64,000 nt of DNA from contig CYKH01001941.1 in assembly GCA_001460835.1 (NCBI GenBank), positions 1 through 64,000 of the forward strand, given 5' to 3'. Below the pieces are notes generated by a model, which was not told where the DNA came from, ran no database searches, and saw only the letters and a program-made list of their open reading frames with translations. The position numbers and the translations under genes were made by a program. Shown one piece after another: positions 1 to 11,800 of this stretch (position 1 is the stretch's first letter; the number at the start of each line of letters is the position of its first letter). Source of the stretch: Bodo saltans. Its lineage: Eukaryota; Euglenozoa; Kinetoplastea; Eubodonida; Bodonidae.

Positions 1-1907
1 ATGCGGTGGATTCAATGTGCAGCCTTGCGCTGTCATGCTCTGTGTGGAAGCGAGGGCGCTACCAACGGCGTCTCACCCCAGCGTACCTCCGCAGTGTGTT
101 CAACGGTCTTGTTCACAATGAGAAGTTGTTGAATTCGTCTCAGCTGCTGCTGCGCAATGTAGTCCACGGCGGAGACAATTGGCGAGAGTACGAGTGGCTG
201 AACGACAGGCTCAAGGTGTGCGAGGCCATGGTCCTGGAAAGTAATTTTACCACAACCGATATTGATGCTCGTGCCCTCTTCCAAGGCGGAGATATCACGA
301 CTCGATCTGTCAAAGATTCACACGGTCGATTATCATCGTTGCATCTTGCAACCCGTGACAACGGGGGCGGTCAAGAGGAGGTGCAGCTCACGCGCACACT
401 AACTGCGCTGGAGACGATGTCCGTGTTGCACCACAAAGCCACCGGTGGCCAACATCGTTCGCCTCAGTGGATCGTCTACCCAGCGACGTCAACGCAGAAA
501 CAATGCCGCACGACTGCCATCAATATGCTACTATTCACGGGGGATAGTATCGGCCGCCAATTCTTTCGACGCCTGGTGGATGTCCTTCGACGTAGTTCGC
601 TGGGAGGTCAGGTAAGTGTTCCCTACGGATCAACCTTTGTGAACACCAGCTTTCGTCACTGGCCCAGCAAAGATTACACGGACTGGCAGGACATGGTGCT
701 GGCCATTTACCCAACCCATGATGAGCTGCATGTGTTTGACTCATTGATGTCTTTCAGTACGGTTGCTGCCGGCAGTCCATACGAACGAACCTCCAACACA
801 GTGAATGCCTTCTTCGAAAATGCTGTGGCACAGCGACGCCGGCATCGCTGCGGGGATGATGGCGAGAGTAACGGACCCACTTCTGCTTCCAATAACTTGC
901 AGGGACAGGAGGAGCCAATATTCTACCTTGTGCACTTGTTTGACGCCATCACAAGCCGGCCTCGAACAGATGGCCTCGCCCCTTGTTTGCCTCTACCGCC
1001 GTTATCCGATTTTCCATTGCCTGGGACGAATAGTTTCAGCCTTTTAAAGCGTGCCGCAACTCTAGGTATGAACCTTATTCCAGACCCACCGATCCGACCG
1101 TTTCGAGCGCTTGGAATTCGAATTCCCCTTCATGTGCACAACTCCAACATGTGGGAACGTGATGAATCCGCAACAACCTCTGATTGGTTGACGAAGATGG
1201 CAGTGAATTGCAGTGTAGAAGCGCCAAACGTCTCCCTCGCTTCTGCGGTGCCTGAAAAGAAAGGGATTCGTTGGTTAGCTGATGGGGATGACTGGACGGT
1301 CGGCGTGCATCCTTCCTCTGACATCACTCACTTGTATCGTGTCTCTACACAATTGAGGCACACTGAGGCATCGATGAGGCGGCTGCGAGTGTCACCGCAT
1401 GGTCATTACAAGCAAATCGCTGCGCGGCAAGATGATGTCGTGTTTCTACCTACTCACTCGAGTTTGACGAGACTTGCAACACCGTTTCTGTGGCTGCGAA
1501 ACACGACAGCTGCGATGCGCGAAACACAACAAAGAAGGCGCTGCGGCAGCTCGCAGCCACAAGGTGGCGTTTTTTTCTCGCAAGTCCGTGTGCTGGACAT
1601 GGGAAAGATGATGCTCGCATCAGGAAACGTGTTCCACACGCCTGATAGACTGCACGAAAACTGTATCGGTGGCGTGAACTGGCTGGAAGGAGCAGCGTCG
1701 TACAACGCGAGCGCACGTCCGATTCTTGGACAGTGGTCGCGAGACATTACAAAACTAGCGCTGGCACTCATAAAGGAGCGTGCGAACGTTGCAGGTTACG
1801 ATTCCAATTTTGCGTTCGAGCCCGACAGTGGCTGCGGCGCGCTGGGGACGCTCGAGACGATCAACGCGCTGCTACTTGACATTGTCGACAGTTGTCGAGG
1901 CATGTAG
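1..1907 (+). CDS. PC-esterase-like (GDS/SGNH) secretory protein, copy A, 5' partial
   Basis: The reading frame is open to the left window edge, so the N-terminus lies outside; the first in-frame ATG at position 15 aligns to an internal methionine of the downstream paralogue at 2641-5082, not to its start. A GDS block (FTGDSIGRQ, near nt 535-560) and a late acidic-His block (TPDRLHENC, near nt 1640-1665) match the Ser and Asp/His arrangement of PC-esterase/TBL/CAS1-type SGNH hydrolases, which add or remove acyl groups on glycans in the Golgi. Several N-x-S/T sites agree with a lumenal protein. The first ~540 nt are almost identical to the neighbour and the rest is clearly more diverged. Function is inferred from motifs only; the substrate is unknown. 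Confidence 0.7.
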   Translation, partial: AVDSMCSLALSCSVWKRGRYQRRLTPAYLRSVFNGLVHNEKLLNSSQLLLRNVVHGGDNWREYEWLNDRLKVCEAMVLESNFTTTDIDARALFQGGDITTRSVKDSHGRLSSLHLATRDNGGGQEEVQLTRTLTALETMSVLHHKATGGQHRSPQWIVYPATSTQKQCRTTAINMLLFTGDSIGRQFFRRLVDVLRRSSLGGQVSVPYGSTFVNTSFRHWPSKDYTDWQDMVLAIYPTHDELHVFDSLMSFSTVAAGSPYERTSNTVNAFFENAVAQRRRHRCGDDGESNGPTSASNNLQGQEEPIFYLVHLFDAITSRPRTDGLAPCLPLPPLSDFPLPGTNSFSLLKRAATLGMNLIPDPPIRPFRALGIRIPLHVHNSNMWERDESATTSDWLTKMAVNCSVEAPNVSLASAVPEKKGIRWLADGDDWTVGVHPSSDITHLYRVSTQLRHTEASMRRLRVSPHGHYKQIAARQDDVVFLPTHSSLTRLATPFLWLRNTTAAMRETQQRRRCGSSQPQGGVFFSQVRVLDMGKMMLASGNVFHTPDRLHENCIGGVNWLEGAASYNASARPILGQWSRDITKLALALIKERANVAGYDSNFAFEPDSGCGALGTLETINALLLDIVDSCRGM

Positions 1908-2640
1908 CTCCCGTACTCCAGACTCTATTGTGGAATCTTGCGCCGCGAGTGTTTAGCGCTTCATCGTGGCCACACTTTCCTGCGTTGTTCCGTTAGTTAA
2001 GATTGGAAATAGATACTGTGACTGTTCTTGCCCTTAGCTTGTTGCCTAGGTAGTAACGGAGGTCACAAAGACATCAAGACAAGCCTCAAGACAGAAAACC
2101 AAAACCAAGACAAAACAACAGACTTCAAAAAATTGCATGGAGACACGAGTGAGGCAAAACAGTCAAAGGAAAAATTCAATTTGTAGATACCTATGCCGCG
2201 CGCACCACCGAAGAAAAGGAAACAGTCTGAACTAACAGCTTGCACCTGCATGCACCGTATCAAATGAGTCTGCGTCTTATCTCTCAACCTCAAGGAAGCA
2301 AGATAGAACGCAGTAGCGCGAGCTTCGCCCCTGGAACAGGAACGGGATCTTAAGCAAAACCTACTGAAGGTTTTGGATAGTTTTTTGTATTATTTTGATC
2401 TCTCATGTACAATTGCACATGTCAGACGCACTCCTTGATTTATTTCTGTAGAGTGACGGTGAGGATTATTTTCCCGTGAATTTTCCATTTCTTCCACCAG
2501 ATCGACGTTCTCCAATTTTTTTTGCCCCATCTGCCTCTCAGGCGTAGGTGTACGTTAGCAGGATCTCTCTAAGAAAACAAAGAAAAACAAAAAAAAAAAT
2601 AGAAAATAAACTAATTGAAGTCGCGTTTTTCCCTTTCTGA
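1908..2640. other. Intergenic region between the tandem esterase-like genes
   Basis: No convincing ORF is present. The right part is A-rich (about 2578-2610) and pyrimidine-rich (2500-2540 and 2624-2638), as expected for 3'UTR/5'UTR material of a trans-spliced polycistron. At 733 nt it is long for this window. Confidence 0.5.
2511..2541 (+). promoter_or_regulatory. Candidate spliced-leader acceptor
   Basis: A T/C-rich tract ends in CTCTCAG, with AG at 2540-2541, about 100 nt upstream of the ATG at 2641. This matches the kinetoplastid trans-splice acceptor layout; the SL addition site itself cannot be seen. Confidence 0.4.
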
Positions 2641-5082
2641 ATGGTCCGCCCGTGGTCCCTTGCGCAGTCGCTTCTTATTTGCAGCGGTCTCATTTCATTT
2701 GGGTTTTGGCTTGGTGTCAATAGCTCTTACGAATCCCCTGCCAGCTCCGTTCAACAACAAATGATTCCATCGCCCATAGCGTTCACTGCTCCTGCGTTAG
2801 GCAATGGCGATGGGGGCGAGTCGTTGCCTAGCGCTACAGAAGAAGAAGAAGTGTACCACCAGCTGTGGACCGGAGGCGGAGTTCGCGGGCTATCGGAAGG
2901 CGACGAGAACGTAGCAAAGGATGCGATGAGTGCCAAGCTTCGAGAGGCGTTCATAGAATTATTTCACCTTCCAATGGCTCAATTTGAACACCGACACATC
3001 TCTAGGGTGTCCGCTTACTCCGTCACCCAATTTCGTAGACTTTTCATGTCGCTTGCTGCCGTCAACAACAACTCAGATTGTCTGGTGCGCATGGACCCAT
3101 TCAAGCAATTGCAGTGCTACCTGTGGGCAGAAAAGCTCCGTCCCTTGGGTGGGGGCGATGGAGCAGCACCTGCAACCTCAGCTCTGTTCTCGGGCCTAGC
3201 GGTGGATTCAATGTGCAGCCTTGCGCTGTCATGCTCTGTGTGGAAGCGAGGGCGCTACCAACGGCGACTCACTCCAGCATACCTCGGAAGTGTGTTCAAC
3301 GCTATTGTTCACGATAAGAAGTTGTTGAATTCGTCTCAGCTGCTGCTGCGCAATGTAGTCCACGGCGGAGACAATTGGCGTGAGTACGAGTGGCTGAGCG
3401 ACAGGCTCAAGGTGTGCGAGGCCATGATCCTAGAAAGTAATTTTACCACAACCGATATCGATGCTCGTGCCCTCTTCCAAGGCGGAGATATCACGACTCG
3501 ATCTGTCAAAGATTCACACGGTCGACTATCATCGTTGCATCTTGCAACCCGTGACAACGGAGACCAGCGAGTAGAACTAACACGTAGACTTACATCATTG
3601 GAGGCGATATCCGTGTTGCATCACAAAGCCACCAACCAGGCTACGCCTCAGTGGATCGTCTACCCAGCGACGTCAACGCAGAAACAATGCCGCACGACTG
3701 CCATCAATATGTTACTATTCACCGGAGACAGCCTTGGCCGGCAATCCTTCCGGCGCCTCCTCGATGCTCTTCGACGCGGTACTCCCTCACCAAGTGACGA
3801 AGTTAGAGTTCCCTACGGATCAAAGTTTGTGCGCACTAATTTTCGCCACTGGCCTAGCAAAGCTGTTGCGAAGTGGCAGGACGCTGTGTTGGTGATTTAT
3901 CCGAGCTACGATGAGCTTCACATGTTTGAGTCGCTGATGCCACATCACAATGTCTTTTACGGCTTGCCGTTCAAGAGACCTTCCAACACTGTCAATACCT
4001 TTTTCGAAAACGTTGTGGCAGAGCGACGCCGGCTTCGTTGCGGGGAGAATGGAGGAATCCCTCCCGCTTCGAACGTTGCGACGGAGGAGGAGGAGCCTCT
4101 GTTTTACATTGTGTTTTTGTGGGACGCCATCACGAACAGACCTCGAACGGAAAGCCTTGCTCCCTGCTTGCCTGCACTACCGCTATCCGAGTTTCCATTG
4201 AGAACCACGCATGATTACGACGCGTTGAAGCGCGCTGCCGATCAAGGAATGAATCTTTTCCATGACCCGCCCGTTCCCTCATTTCGTGCCCTTGGCATTC
4301 GAATTCCTCTTCACGTGCACAACTCAAACATGTGGGACCGGGTTGAATCCCCAACAACGTCCGATTGGCTAACACGAATGTCAGTTCATTGCAATATGAC
4401 GACACTGTCCTCCCCACTTAATGGCGCTGCGACTTCGTTGCGGTTGCCAGGGGACTGGGTTGTCGGCGAGCATCCCACCTCCGACAGCACTCACTTGTAC
4501 CGTGTGACCACGCAACTAAAGCACACCCCGGCATCTTTGACGCGGTTGCGCGTGTCACCACCTGAGCCGTGGCCCATGGTCGTCAATGAAAGTTACAAAT
4601 TCCAGCCAACAAATTGGCGTTTGATGAGATTAGAGACTCCATTTATTTGGCTGAGGAACGCAACAGCGCTTGTGCAGCAGCGACATCACGAACAGCAACA
4701 ACAACGAACAGAAAATTCTCGTCAACACCACGTGTTTTTCTCGCAGCTTCGACTGCTGGACATGGGGAAGATAATGCTTGCGTCGGGAAATATGTTTCAA
4801 ACATCCGATATGCTGCACGAAGGCTGCGTGGGGAATTACTGGCTTTCAGGAGCGGCTCTGCACAACGTAAGCATGCGCCCTTACCTTCGGCGGTTGTCAC
4901 GGCGTGTTTCAGAAGTAGCGCTATCGCTGATGCAGCACCGAGTGAATTACCCAGGGTATGATTGGAAATTTTCTTTCCATCCGGAAGTTGACTGTGGCCA
5001 ACTGGGAACACTAATGACAGTGAACACATTGCTAATTGACATTGTGAACAATGAAAGACGAAGGACTGAAGGAAGAGCGTGA
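2641..5082 (+). CDS. PC-esterase-like (GDS/SGNH) type II membrane protein, copy B
   Basis: 813 residues. An uncleaved signal anchor is visible at about residues 9-27, then a variable stem, then the region shared with copy A. The GDS block is FTGDSLGRQ at residues 360-368 with S364 as candidate nucleophile; TSDMLHEGC at 721-729 supplies candidate D723 and H726. This order (GDS early, D..H late) is that of PC-esterase/CAS1/TBL acyltransferases and esterases acting on glycans in the secretory pathway. The protein is probably a Golgi type II protein with a lumenal catalytic domain. Enzyme class is inference from short motifs; a non-catalytic paralogue cannot be excluded. The ATG start is directly preceded by a pyrimidine-rich stretch. 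Confidence 0.72.
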   Translation: MVRPWSLAQSLLICSGLISFGFWLGVNSSYESPASSVQQQMIPSPIAFTAPALGNGDGGESLPSATEEEEVYHQLWTGGGVRGLSEGDENVAKDAMSAKLREAFIELFHLPMAQFEHRHISRVSAYSVTQFRRLFMSLAAVNNNSDCLVRMDPFKQLQCYLWAEKLRPLGGGDGAAPATSALFSGLAVDSMCSLALSCSVWKRGRYQRRLTPAYLGSVFNAIVHDKKLLNSSQLLLRNVVHGGDNWREYEWLSDRLKVCEAMILESNFTTTDIDARALFQGGDITTRSVKDSHGRLSSLHLATRDNGDQRVELTRRLTSLEAISVLHHKATNQATPQWIVYPATSTQKQCRTTAINMLLFTGDSLGRQSFRRLLDALRRGTPSPSDEVRVPYGSKFVRTNFRHWPSKAVAKWQDAVLVIYPSYDELHMFESLMPHHNVFYGLPFKRPSNTVNTFFENVVAERRRLRCGENGGIPPASNVATEEEEPLFYIVFLWDAITNRPRTESLAPCLPALPLSEFPLRTTHDYDALKRAADQGMNLFHDPPVPSFRALGIRIPLHVHNSNMWDRVESPTTSDWLTRMSVHCNMTTLSSPLNGAATSLRLPGDWVVGEHPTSDSTHLYRVTTQLKHTPASLTRLRVSPPEPWPMVVNESYKFQPTNWRLMRLETPFIWLRNATALVQQRHHEQQQQRTENSRQHHVFFSQLRLLDMGKIMLASGNMFQTSDMLHEGCVGNYWLSGAALHNVSMRPYLRRLSRRVSEVALSLMQHRVNYPGYDWKFSFHPEVDCGQLGTLMTVNTLLIDIVNNERRRTEGRA

Positions 5083-5542
5083 TGGTTTCTTCCTTTTTTG
5101 TTATATTTGAGTCCCCAGGAGAGTGCGACGGTAAATGTTGTGTCCTTGACCACCCCCACCTGATTTTTTTCCTTGCTGCTGAAAGAGTATCATTTGCTTG
5201 TTCCCTTGTATCGGCAGTTCACTCATGTTGTTCCAAGACAGTCCGTGAAATCATTTCTTTTTGGCGCTATTTCCCCTCCCATTATTCTTTTTTTCGTCAC
5301 GCAACGTTTCCCTATTTTTTTCTTTACTCTGGAAACCTTTTTTATCCCCCAAAACAATAATTAATCGGAACACATGTAAGTTTTCATATGGATAGGAGAG
5401 GCTTTTCATTACTTGACAAGTAAGACCCTTGAAGACCATTGTTGAGCTTTCGTATGCAACAATGATGTGGCCCCACATTTTCCTCAAACGATTTTTTTTT
5501 TCAAAAGGAAAAAAAGAAAGCAGTCACATACGCGTGCACGCC
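5083..5542. other. Intergenic, pyrimidine-rich
   Basis: T/C-rich runs at about 5164-5175, 5286-5345 and 5490-5500 suggest UTR and trans-splice signals for the giant downstream gene. No credible ORF was found. Confidence 0.5.
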
Positions 5543-5828
5543 AAAAATACATCTTCACATGGCGCTTTTCGAAACAGGCGTGTTTGTTGCATATCTATTT
5601 GCACTGGTTTTCTTTTTACTGTGCTGTGCATTTTCAATGCTGTACAGCCATAGAGTGCTCGCCAAAGTGGTGCAGTGGATGTTGAAAAAATACATCTTCA
5701 CATGGCGCTTTTCGAAACAGGCGTGTTTGTTGCATATCTATTTGCACTGGTTTTCTTTTTACTGTGCTGTGCATTTTCAATGCTGTACAGCCATAGAGTG
5801 CTCGCCAAAGTGGTGCAGTGGATGTTGA
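5543..5828 (+). repeat. 143-bp perfect tandem duplication over the BLTP1-like start codon
   Basis: Copy 1 is 5543-5685 and copy 2 is 5686-5828, with no mismatch seen. Each copy carries the same ATG (5559 and 5702) and the same membrane-segment coding sequence. The unit is 2 mod 3, so copy 1 runs out of frame within copy 2, and only the ATG at 5702 is in frame with the long ORF. Confidence 0.95.
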
Positions 5829-8800
5829 ACTCATTAGTTCTTCCAAGCGGTACACGAGTCACATTTAGCGGAGTATATCTGGCGCCTATTGGGCAGCGCA
5901 TTTTCTTCCAAGATTTGACGCTGATTTCTCGCGGTGGGGTGTCGTTCACCTGCGTCGACGGGCACATTTCCTTTAACCTGCGTGGCTACGCTCTGTGGAA
6001 TTCTGGCTACACAACACTGCGGCCGTACATGTGTCACGCTGGGTTGGTGGGGACTAACGTGGAGGTATTTTACGATAGCGTCTGGCGCAATGCGGTGGTG
6101 CTTGACAGCGCTGACCTCGCCGCATCGCTGAATGAACAAAGTCCCAGAAGTCCACTTGGGGCAAAGCCACCATCTTCCGCTGGTGAGGGAAAGAGGTACA
6201 TAACGGTGAAGCTCTTAGGGGGAGATCCTACACAGAAGCCGTCAACTGCTCGACTGCTCTTTCGAAGCTTCTTTCGCGAGAAAAGGAGCCGTGCGTATGA
6301 AACCGCTGCCGGATCTACGGTTGTGTCTACTGACGGCATGACCCTCCCCGTTGCCATTGCGCATGTGCGGTTGCGGATGGCACCAAGCAAGCTGAAGGTT
6401 CACTTGAACGGGTTGGCGGTGTCTGTGTTTCACAACAAAGGGAAGTACGATAGCGAAGTGGAGCGAGTTTTGAGATCCGTGCTGCCGGAAGAAGTTCGTC
6501 GAGCACGTGAACAACAGCAACAACAACAGCAGTGGGGAACAGCGTCAGGGGGGAGGGGCAACAATGCTGCAGTGCCACCGCGCCCTGGAACAGCAGCGAA
6601 TACAGAGGATACCGTGCCGCTATCCACGGAAGAGCTAGAAGTGCTACGAGAAATTCAGGTTGCGTCCTCTCAACGGCTGCAGTCGGTGATGCGGTTTATC
6701 GGTTCCATCGACTTCAAGCTGCGAGCGTCCCATGTCGATTTAGGCGCGCTGGACGCATTGCATCCATTCTTCCTCCAATTTACGTTTGATCGCGCTGATG
6801 TTTCCTACGCACTTACGGCGTCACGAAACCCTGAGCAAGATCCTCACCGTCATGTGGTTGAGGGCAGCTTCACGCAAGTAGATTTGAGATGGGTGCCCAG
6901 TGATCTGCACGCATATTCTTCGAGCAAAAAGACTCCTCAGCAACAACTTCACCAACCCACTTCTGCGGTTGACAACACAACATCCGCCTCCCACATGGAT
7001 CGACTGAAGCAACGGGCACAAATGATGTTTTTCGGACCGTCGCGTCGCACTGGCGCAGGAGGTAGTGAGGATGGCCCTCAAGATCATCACAACACAACTG
7101 AGATGTTGGGCGGCGCAGAGTCGGCCCTTCCTCCTGGAGCCACGACGATGACCTCTCGTGGCACAGAGTCCAACGCGTCGTCGTTTGCTGGCGTCGGTGG
7201 CGAAGCGACAGCGTCGAGGCGGCAGGCTGGTCTTTTGCCATCTGGAGAGTCACCAGCGTCCATTGCACAACAGTACGGCGTGTTGATTGATGGCGCACAG
7301 TTAGGATCGATGCACATCGTGTACTACTGGGACGCTCCTGGGCTACACTTTACCTCAACGGAGCGCGGCGCGCTGGTGCCGGAAGAACTGCCGCGTATGG
7401 GCCTTGACGTCGAGCTTGCTGTCAAGAAATTGTCGTACGGCTCTTGGTCCAATTACTCTCGTGCGCAGCTGCAGGCTCATTTCTTTCCGCCGCTTTACGA
7501 TGCGCTGGTCATGTCGACGCTTGTCCTCGGGAAACCAAGACCATACTTTGGGTTTGAAACGTCTGTTGTGTTCCTGGAGGCATGCACTGTTCACGTGCCG
7601 TTCAAGTGGCGCGCCCCGGCCCCCTCTCCGCCATTTGGCATTCGTGACTCTGGGCAGCTAGGGCACGTAGACCTGACATTCGATGCAGGTGCAACATATG
7701 TCTTCCGTCCTACGCAGATTCACACCAACCCTGATGGACAGACGTCGGTCCCCGGGACTGCACAAGGCAAGCCGCCCACGTCACGCACCAACATCCCCGC
7801 CGCGACAACACCGACGTCGTCGCCATCGTCCACGCTGATTGGGATTGCAGAGAGCTACTTTCGCGCAAGGAACGTCACTATCCGCACTTCCCTGCACGCA
7901 TATGTGCCAGAGGGGCCATCCAGTTTGCTACTCGAAGCGACAGATCTGCAGTTGCACTACGACGTGCTGTCACCACAATTTTGGCATCTTCGCTCTGAGT
8001 GGAATGCAATTGTGCAACTCCATCACACCACTATGTTCTACCAAGCGGAGCACACATCCCTTTTCACCGCGCTGTTAGCGGACTGGAATCACGTGCCGTA
8101 CATGTATTCCGGGGAGCCGTACAGGTCTGCGCCCTTGCACAACCGGGACACCGCCGTCCACCGCTTTGCTCCGAGCTTAGGGCTGCTGGAAGTCTTCTTT
8201 CAACACGGTTTGGACGTCTACTTGAATGCAAATCCTGAAAACGTTGTGTTGCCAAACACAGACATCGCATCGACGGAACACAATACTTATTCCATTGTGT
8301 CGTGCGATAGCGGCACCATCTCCTACTCATTACCCTCAGAGGTGTACCTCGTGGCGCAGGAAAATGAGAACTGCCAGCCATACGAGGTCGTGCTGCATAA
8401 TGTCAAACTATCAAGCTCCGTTCCCAGCTCGCACCCCTTGACTGATTTCTGTGCACATCACGCTCTGCGTGTAGGAGAGTTATCTCTCACAGGCTCCTAC
8501 GTGATCTGCACACCAGACATGTCGCTCGAACAGCACGCGTCGCGCATGCCCACCAACAGCACTCCTAGCATGCCCACGCTCTTGAACCAACTGACGATGC
8601 GAGTCAACATCAATACGATTGAGGGCAGTTTCGGATTCCCAACCATTCAACATCTTCTTTCGTCATTTGAAAATTTATTTGGATCGACGACCATCGCGGT
8701 GCAACCGGATGAAGTGTTCCGATGGTTACACTCCACAGGCAGCATCCCTCCAGGAAACCGCGCTGCTGCGCTTTTGCAATTCTTGCAATTGTCTGAGCCT

Positions 8801-11800
8801 AGAGGAAATGGAGTAGAACTTCACGTGATGGTGAGCGTGCGTGATATTGAAGCTGTGTTCGCTGTGGAGCCGGTCTCAAACGCAGCACCAGCTGCAGACG
8901 GCGGCCCGTCACCGAGGCCTCACGCATCGACTCCTGCTGCTCATGGGATTGTTGTCATGACGCATGAGGTAGAGTTCTCCGTTGCGAGTCAGGTGTCGTA
9001 TTTTGAGATTGCGCTGACCGCGACACCTATCAAGCTCAAGCTTGGGTCCCGTACGCAGCGATTGTACCATCGTGCGACGAAGGGAGGACGAGGGGCCTCG
9101 AACGTCAAATCTGCTAGCCACGCTGCACTGGAGCGTCAGTTATCTACGCCCTCGTCGCCCCGGGGTGGCGGTGGTGGTGGCCCGTACTCCGATCCCTTGG
9201 ATTACTCTCGTCGATCGTCGCTGAACGAAACTCAATTTTTCTTTGGAGATGGCAGTGCAGTCCCCCCACACTATCTTCACCACGCTGAGCGAAGCAAAGG
9301 CCTCCATACCCCCCATCGACCAGCAGCGGGCTACCAGTCATCGCACCATGCTGGTGGGGGTTGGTGCCAGATGGAGGATCAATACGTGTGTGTGGGCCCT
9401 ATCACTGTCGCGAGAGTCTCGCATGTGGGACCTCCGCCGCACCGAACAAAATTTCATGTGGTCACCGAAGCCTCCATAGGTTCACTCAGCTGTCACATGT
9501 CAGCTGAAACATCCATGGCGCTGGCAGCCATTGTGTTGGGCGCCGTGCAACAGTCCAAAGCCGAGGATCCAGTCCGCAAAGAAGCGATGGAGTTCGCCAA
9601 GGCCGCAGCGGAACGTTCGCACGAAGCAGCCCAGCTGGCCTTGTTAGATGCCCGAGGTGGCGGTGGTGGTGGTGGCTCTCACACCCGCACGAGTAGTAAG
9701 TCAGTTTCGCAAGATGCTATGGACCGACCGTACGGAGTCTCGCCCCAATTACGACCAAGTGGAAAGCCACAAGGCATCAGGGGTCACCAGTATCGATGCT
9801 CTATTGTCTTTGACATCCCCGATGCAACACAGACCGCATTTGAGCGCTTCCTCGAAGATCAGCATCAATCTGCCGATGACAGCGTGGACTTGGGCGTTTT
9901 TTGTGTTGCTGCTGGTTGCGATGATGTTCGGCTGACGATGGTGTTTCCAGATCTGGGGCTTTGCCATGTGCGACTGCCAGAGGGTGTCCATATGGCATCA
10001 TCGACCCTCAACGACACCAACTCCAACAAACGAATGAGTGTTAAGGCTCCTTTTGTGTCAGTGGTGCTCATGGTGCCAAAATCAGCGACTGACTTAGGGG
10101 CTGCCGATGCCGCAGGGGAGCTGGTTGAGGTTGCTCGTGTGGCAACATGTGTGTGCATGCGGGAGTCTATTTCCTACCCCTTCGATGGACAGCACGGTAT
10201 TTTAGGGCACTTTGCCCAGCAAGTTGAGTTCGTCAAGTTGTGCGATTACGATCATCGTGTGGGCCTGACATTAGATTCGGTCTTCCCAAGGCAAAACACG
10301 ACGTCTGCTGCATCGGCCGTGCGCCGGAACATTCTTGCGGCTCAACAGCAAATTAGTGCTGCCAGCTACGATACCGAATCTGTGCTCCAGGGCCAGTCAT
10401 CTGTCGCATCTGTGGTGGCTGATGATGTCATACGCACGCGACGAGGAGCCAGGAGGCTGACAGCTGCTGAGCTTGCATCAATCCCCGTGCCAAACCTTTC
10501 GACGTCTGCCTTCACGGCGGCAGTCGAACGCTTCGATCAACGACAGAATGCCAACGGAACGCCCCGCAGTGCTGAGCTTTCTGCTGAAACCGACGACGAC
10601 TCAGATGGAGAGCTACATTCGCTCGACGAGCACGATGCAGCGTCTCCAGGGAAGTTCACGCAAGGTAGCAAAGTCTTTTGGACGTGCGGCTCTGAACACG
10701 CAGGTGGAGCCGGTGGTGATGCAGCTGCTGACACGACACGAACAGCGATGACTCTGGACGATGGCCTTGACAACCTGACGGATCTCTTCAGTGAGCCTGG
10801 CTCCGATGCAAACCAAAGCGGCTCCCTCGAGGACGCAGTTGTCCCGCCCCCTGTCCCCGCGTCTGCGTTACGGCCGGTGCTTGAGTACTACCGATGCCAC
10901 CGCACATTTGAAGTGCATCGTTCCCATCGAACGCTGTCGCAATATTCTCATGGAGCGATGCTTCCACAGCTGAGAACGACGGACGGTAGTCAGCAGCGTG
11001 ATTTCTCGAACTTTCACGCACACTTGCCCTCTATTGAATTTATTCTTCACGCCGAAGCCACCGCCCAAACTCTTTCCGCGACGTCTGTCGGATCACCTTC
11101 GCGGCACGCATCGTCGTCAGGTCACAAACAGCTTCCAAAGGCGGATGCACACGAACACTCAGCACCGCAGGAAACTCCGTTTAGCTTCTCGGAGGATTTT
11201 AACGAGTTCGATGCGAGTCGGGGTGATGTTGACGGGCCACCATTGGCCTGGGCGAACAGGATGGTGGACAACAACCGCCGATCCCGCGATGGAAGTACCA
11301 CCACACATTATCACCTCGAGACACCGCTTGCTGTAGAACTGTTTGCCACGATTGAAGCGGTCCGAACAGGACTGCGGGCTGGGCAGGTCCTCGAACGCGC
11401 TTGGAACGGCGCCATCAGCAAGATAGATGGCGCCCTGGTGCGAGAATCCGCCGGAGTACTTGGTGCTGCCCCGGAGCGACCCCAGCAGGGCCTCGATGGC
11501 AAGCAGCAGGCGAAGAAGAAGAAACAAGTCTCGCGATCACGCAAGCGGAATCGGTTGAAGCAATGGTCCCACACGGATCAAATTGTATCGATTTGCGTGC
11601 CGTGCATTGAAGCCAAGTGGCTCAGCCGCGCCGCCGTTCACGACGATGTGCTTGTTCGCCCACGAGATGCGCGGACGTGCACAGGCGTGTACACCACGAC
11701 GTTTGCTGGACGCTCGTTGCAGCTTGTCGCACAAAAATCTGCTCCCTCACGACGAGCAGCTTTGGGGAGGGAGACCATTCGCTATGGCCTTTCTGTTGGT

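Noticed and set aside
1454-1771. Minus-strand ORFs of 88-105 codons inside the first gene
   Set aside because: Shadows of a strongly coding + frame, with no supporting signals.
5559-5828. 89-codon + strand ORF starting at the first copy of the duplicated ATG
   Set aside because: It is the N-terminus of the BLTP1-like gene thrown out of frame by the 143-bp duplication, not a separate gene.
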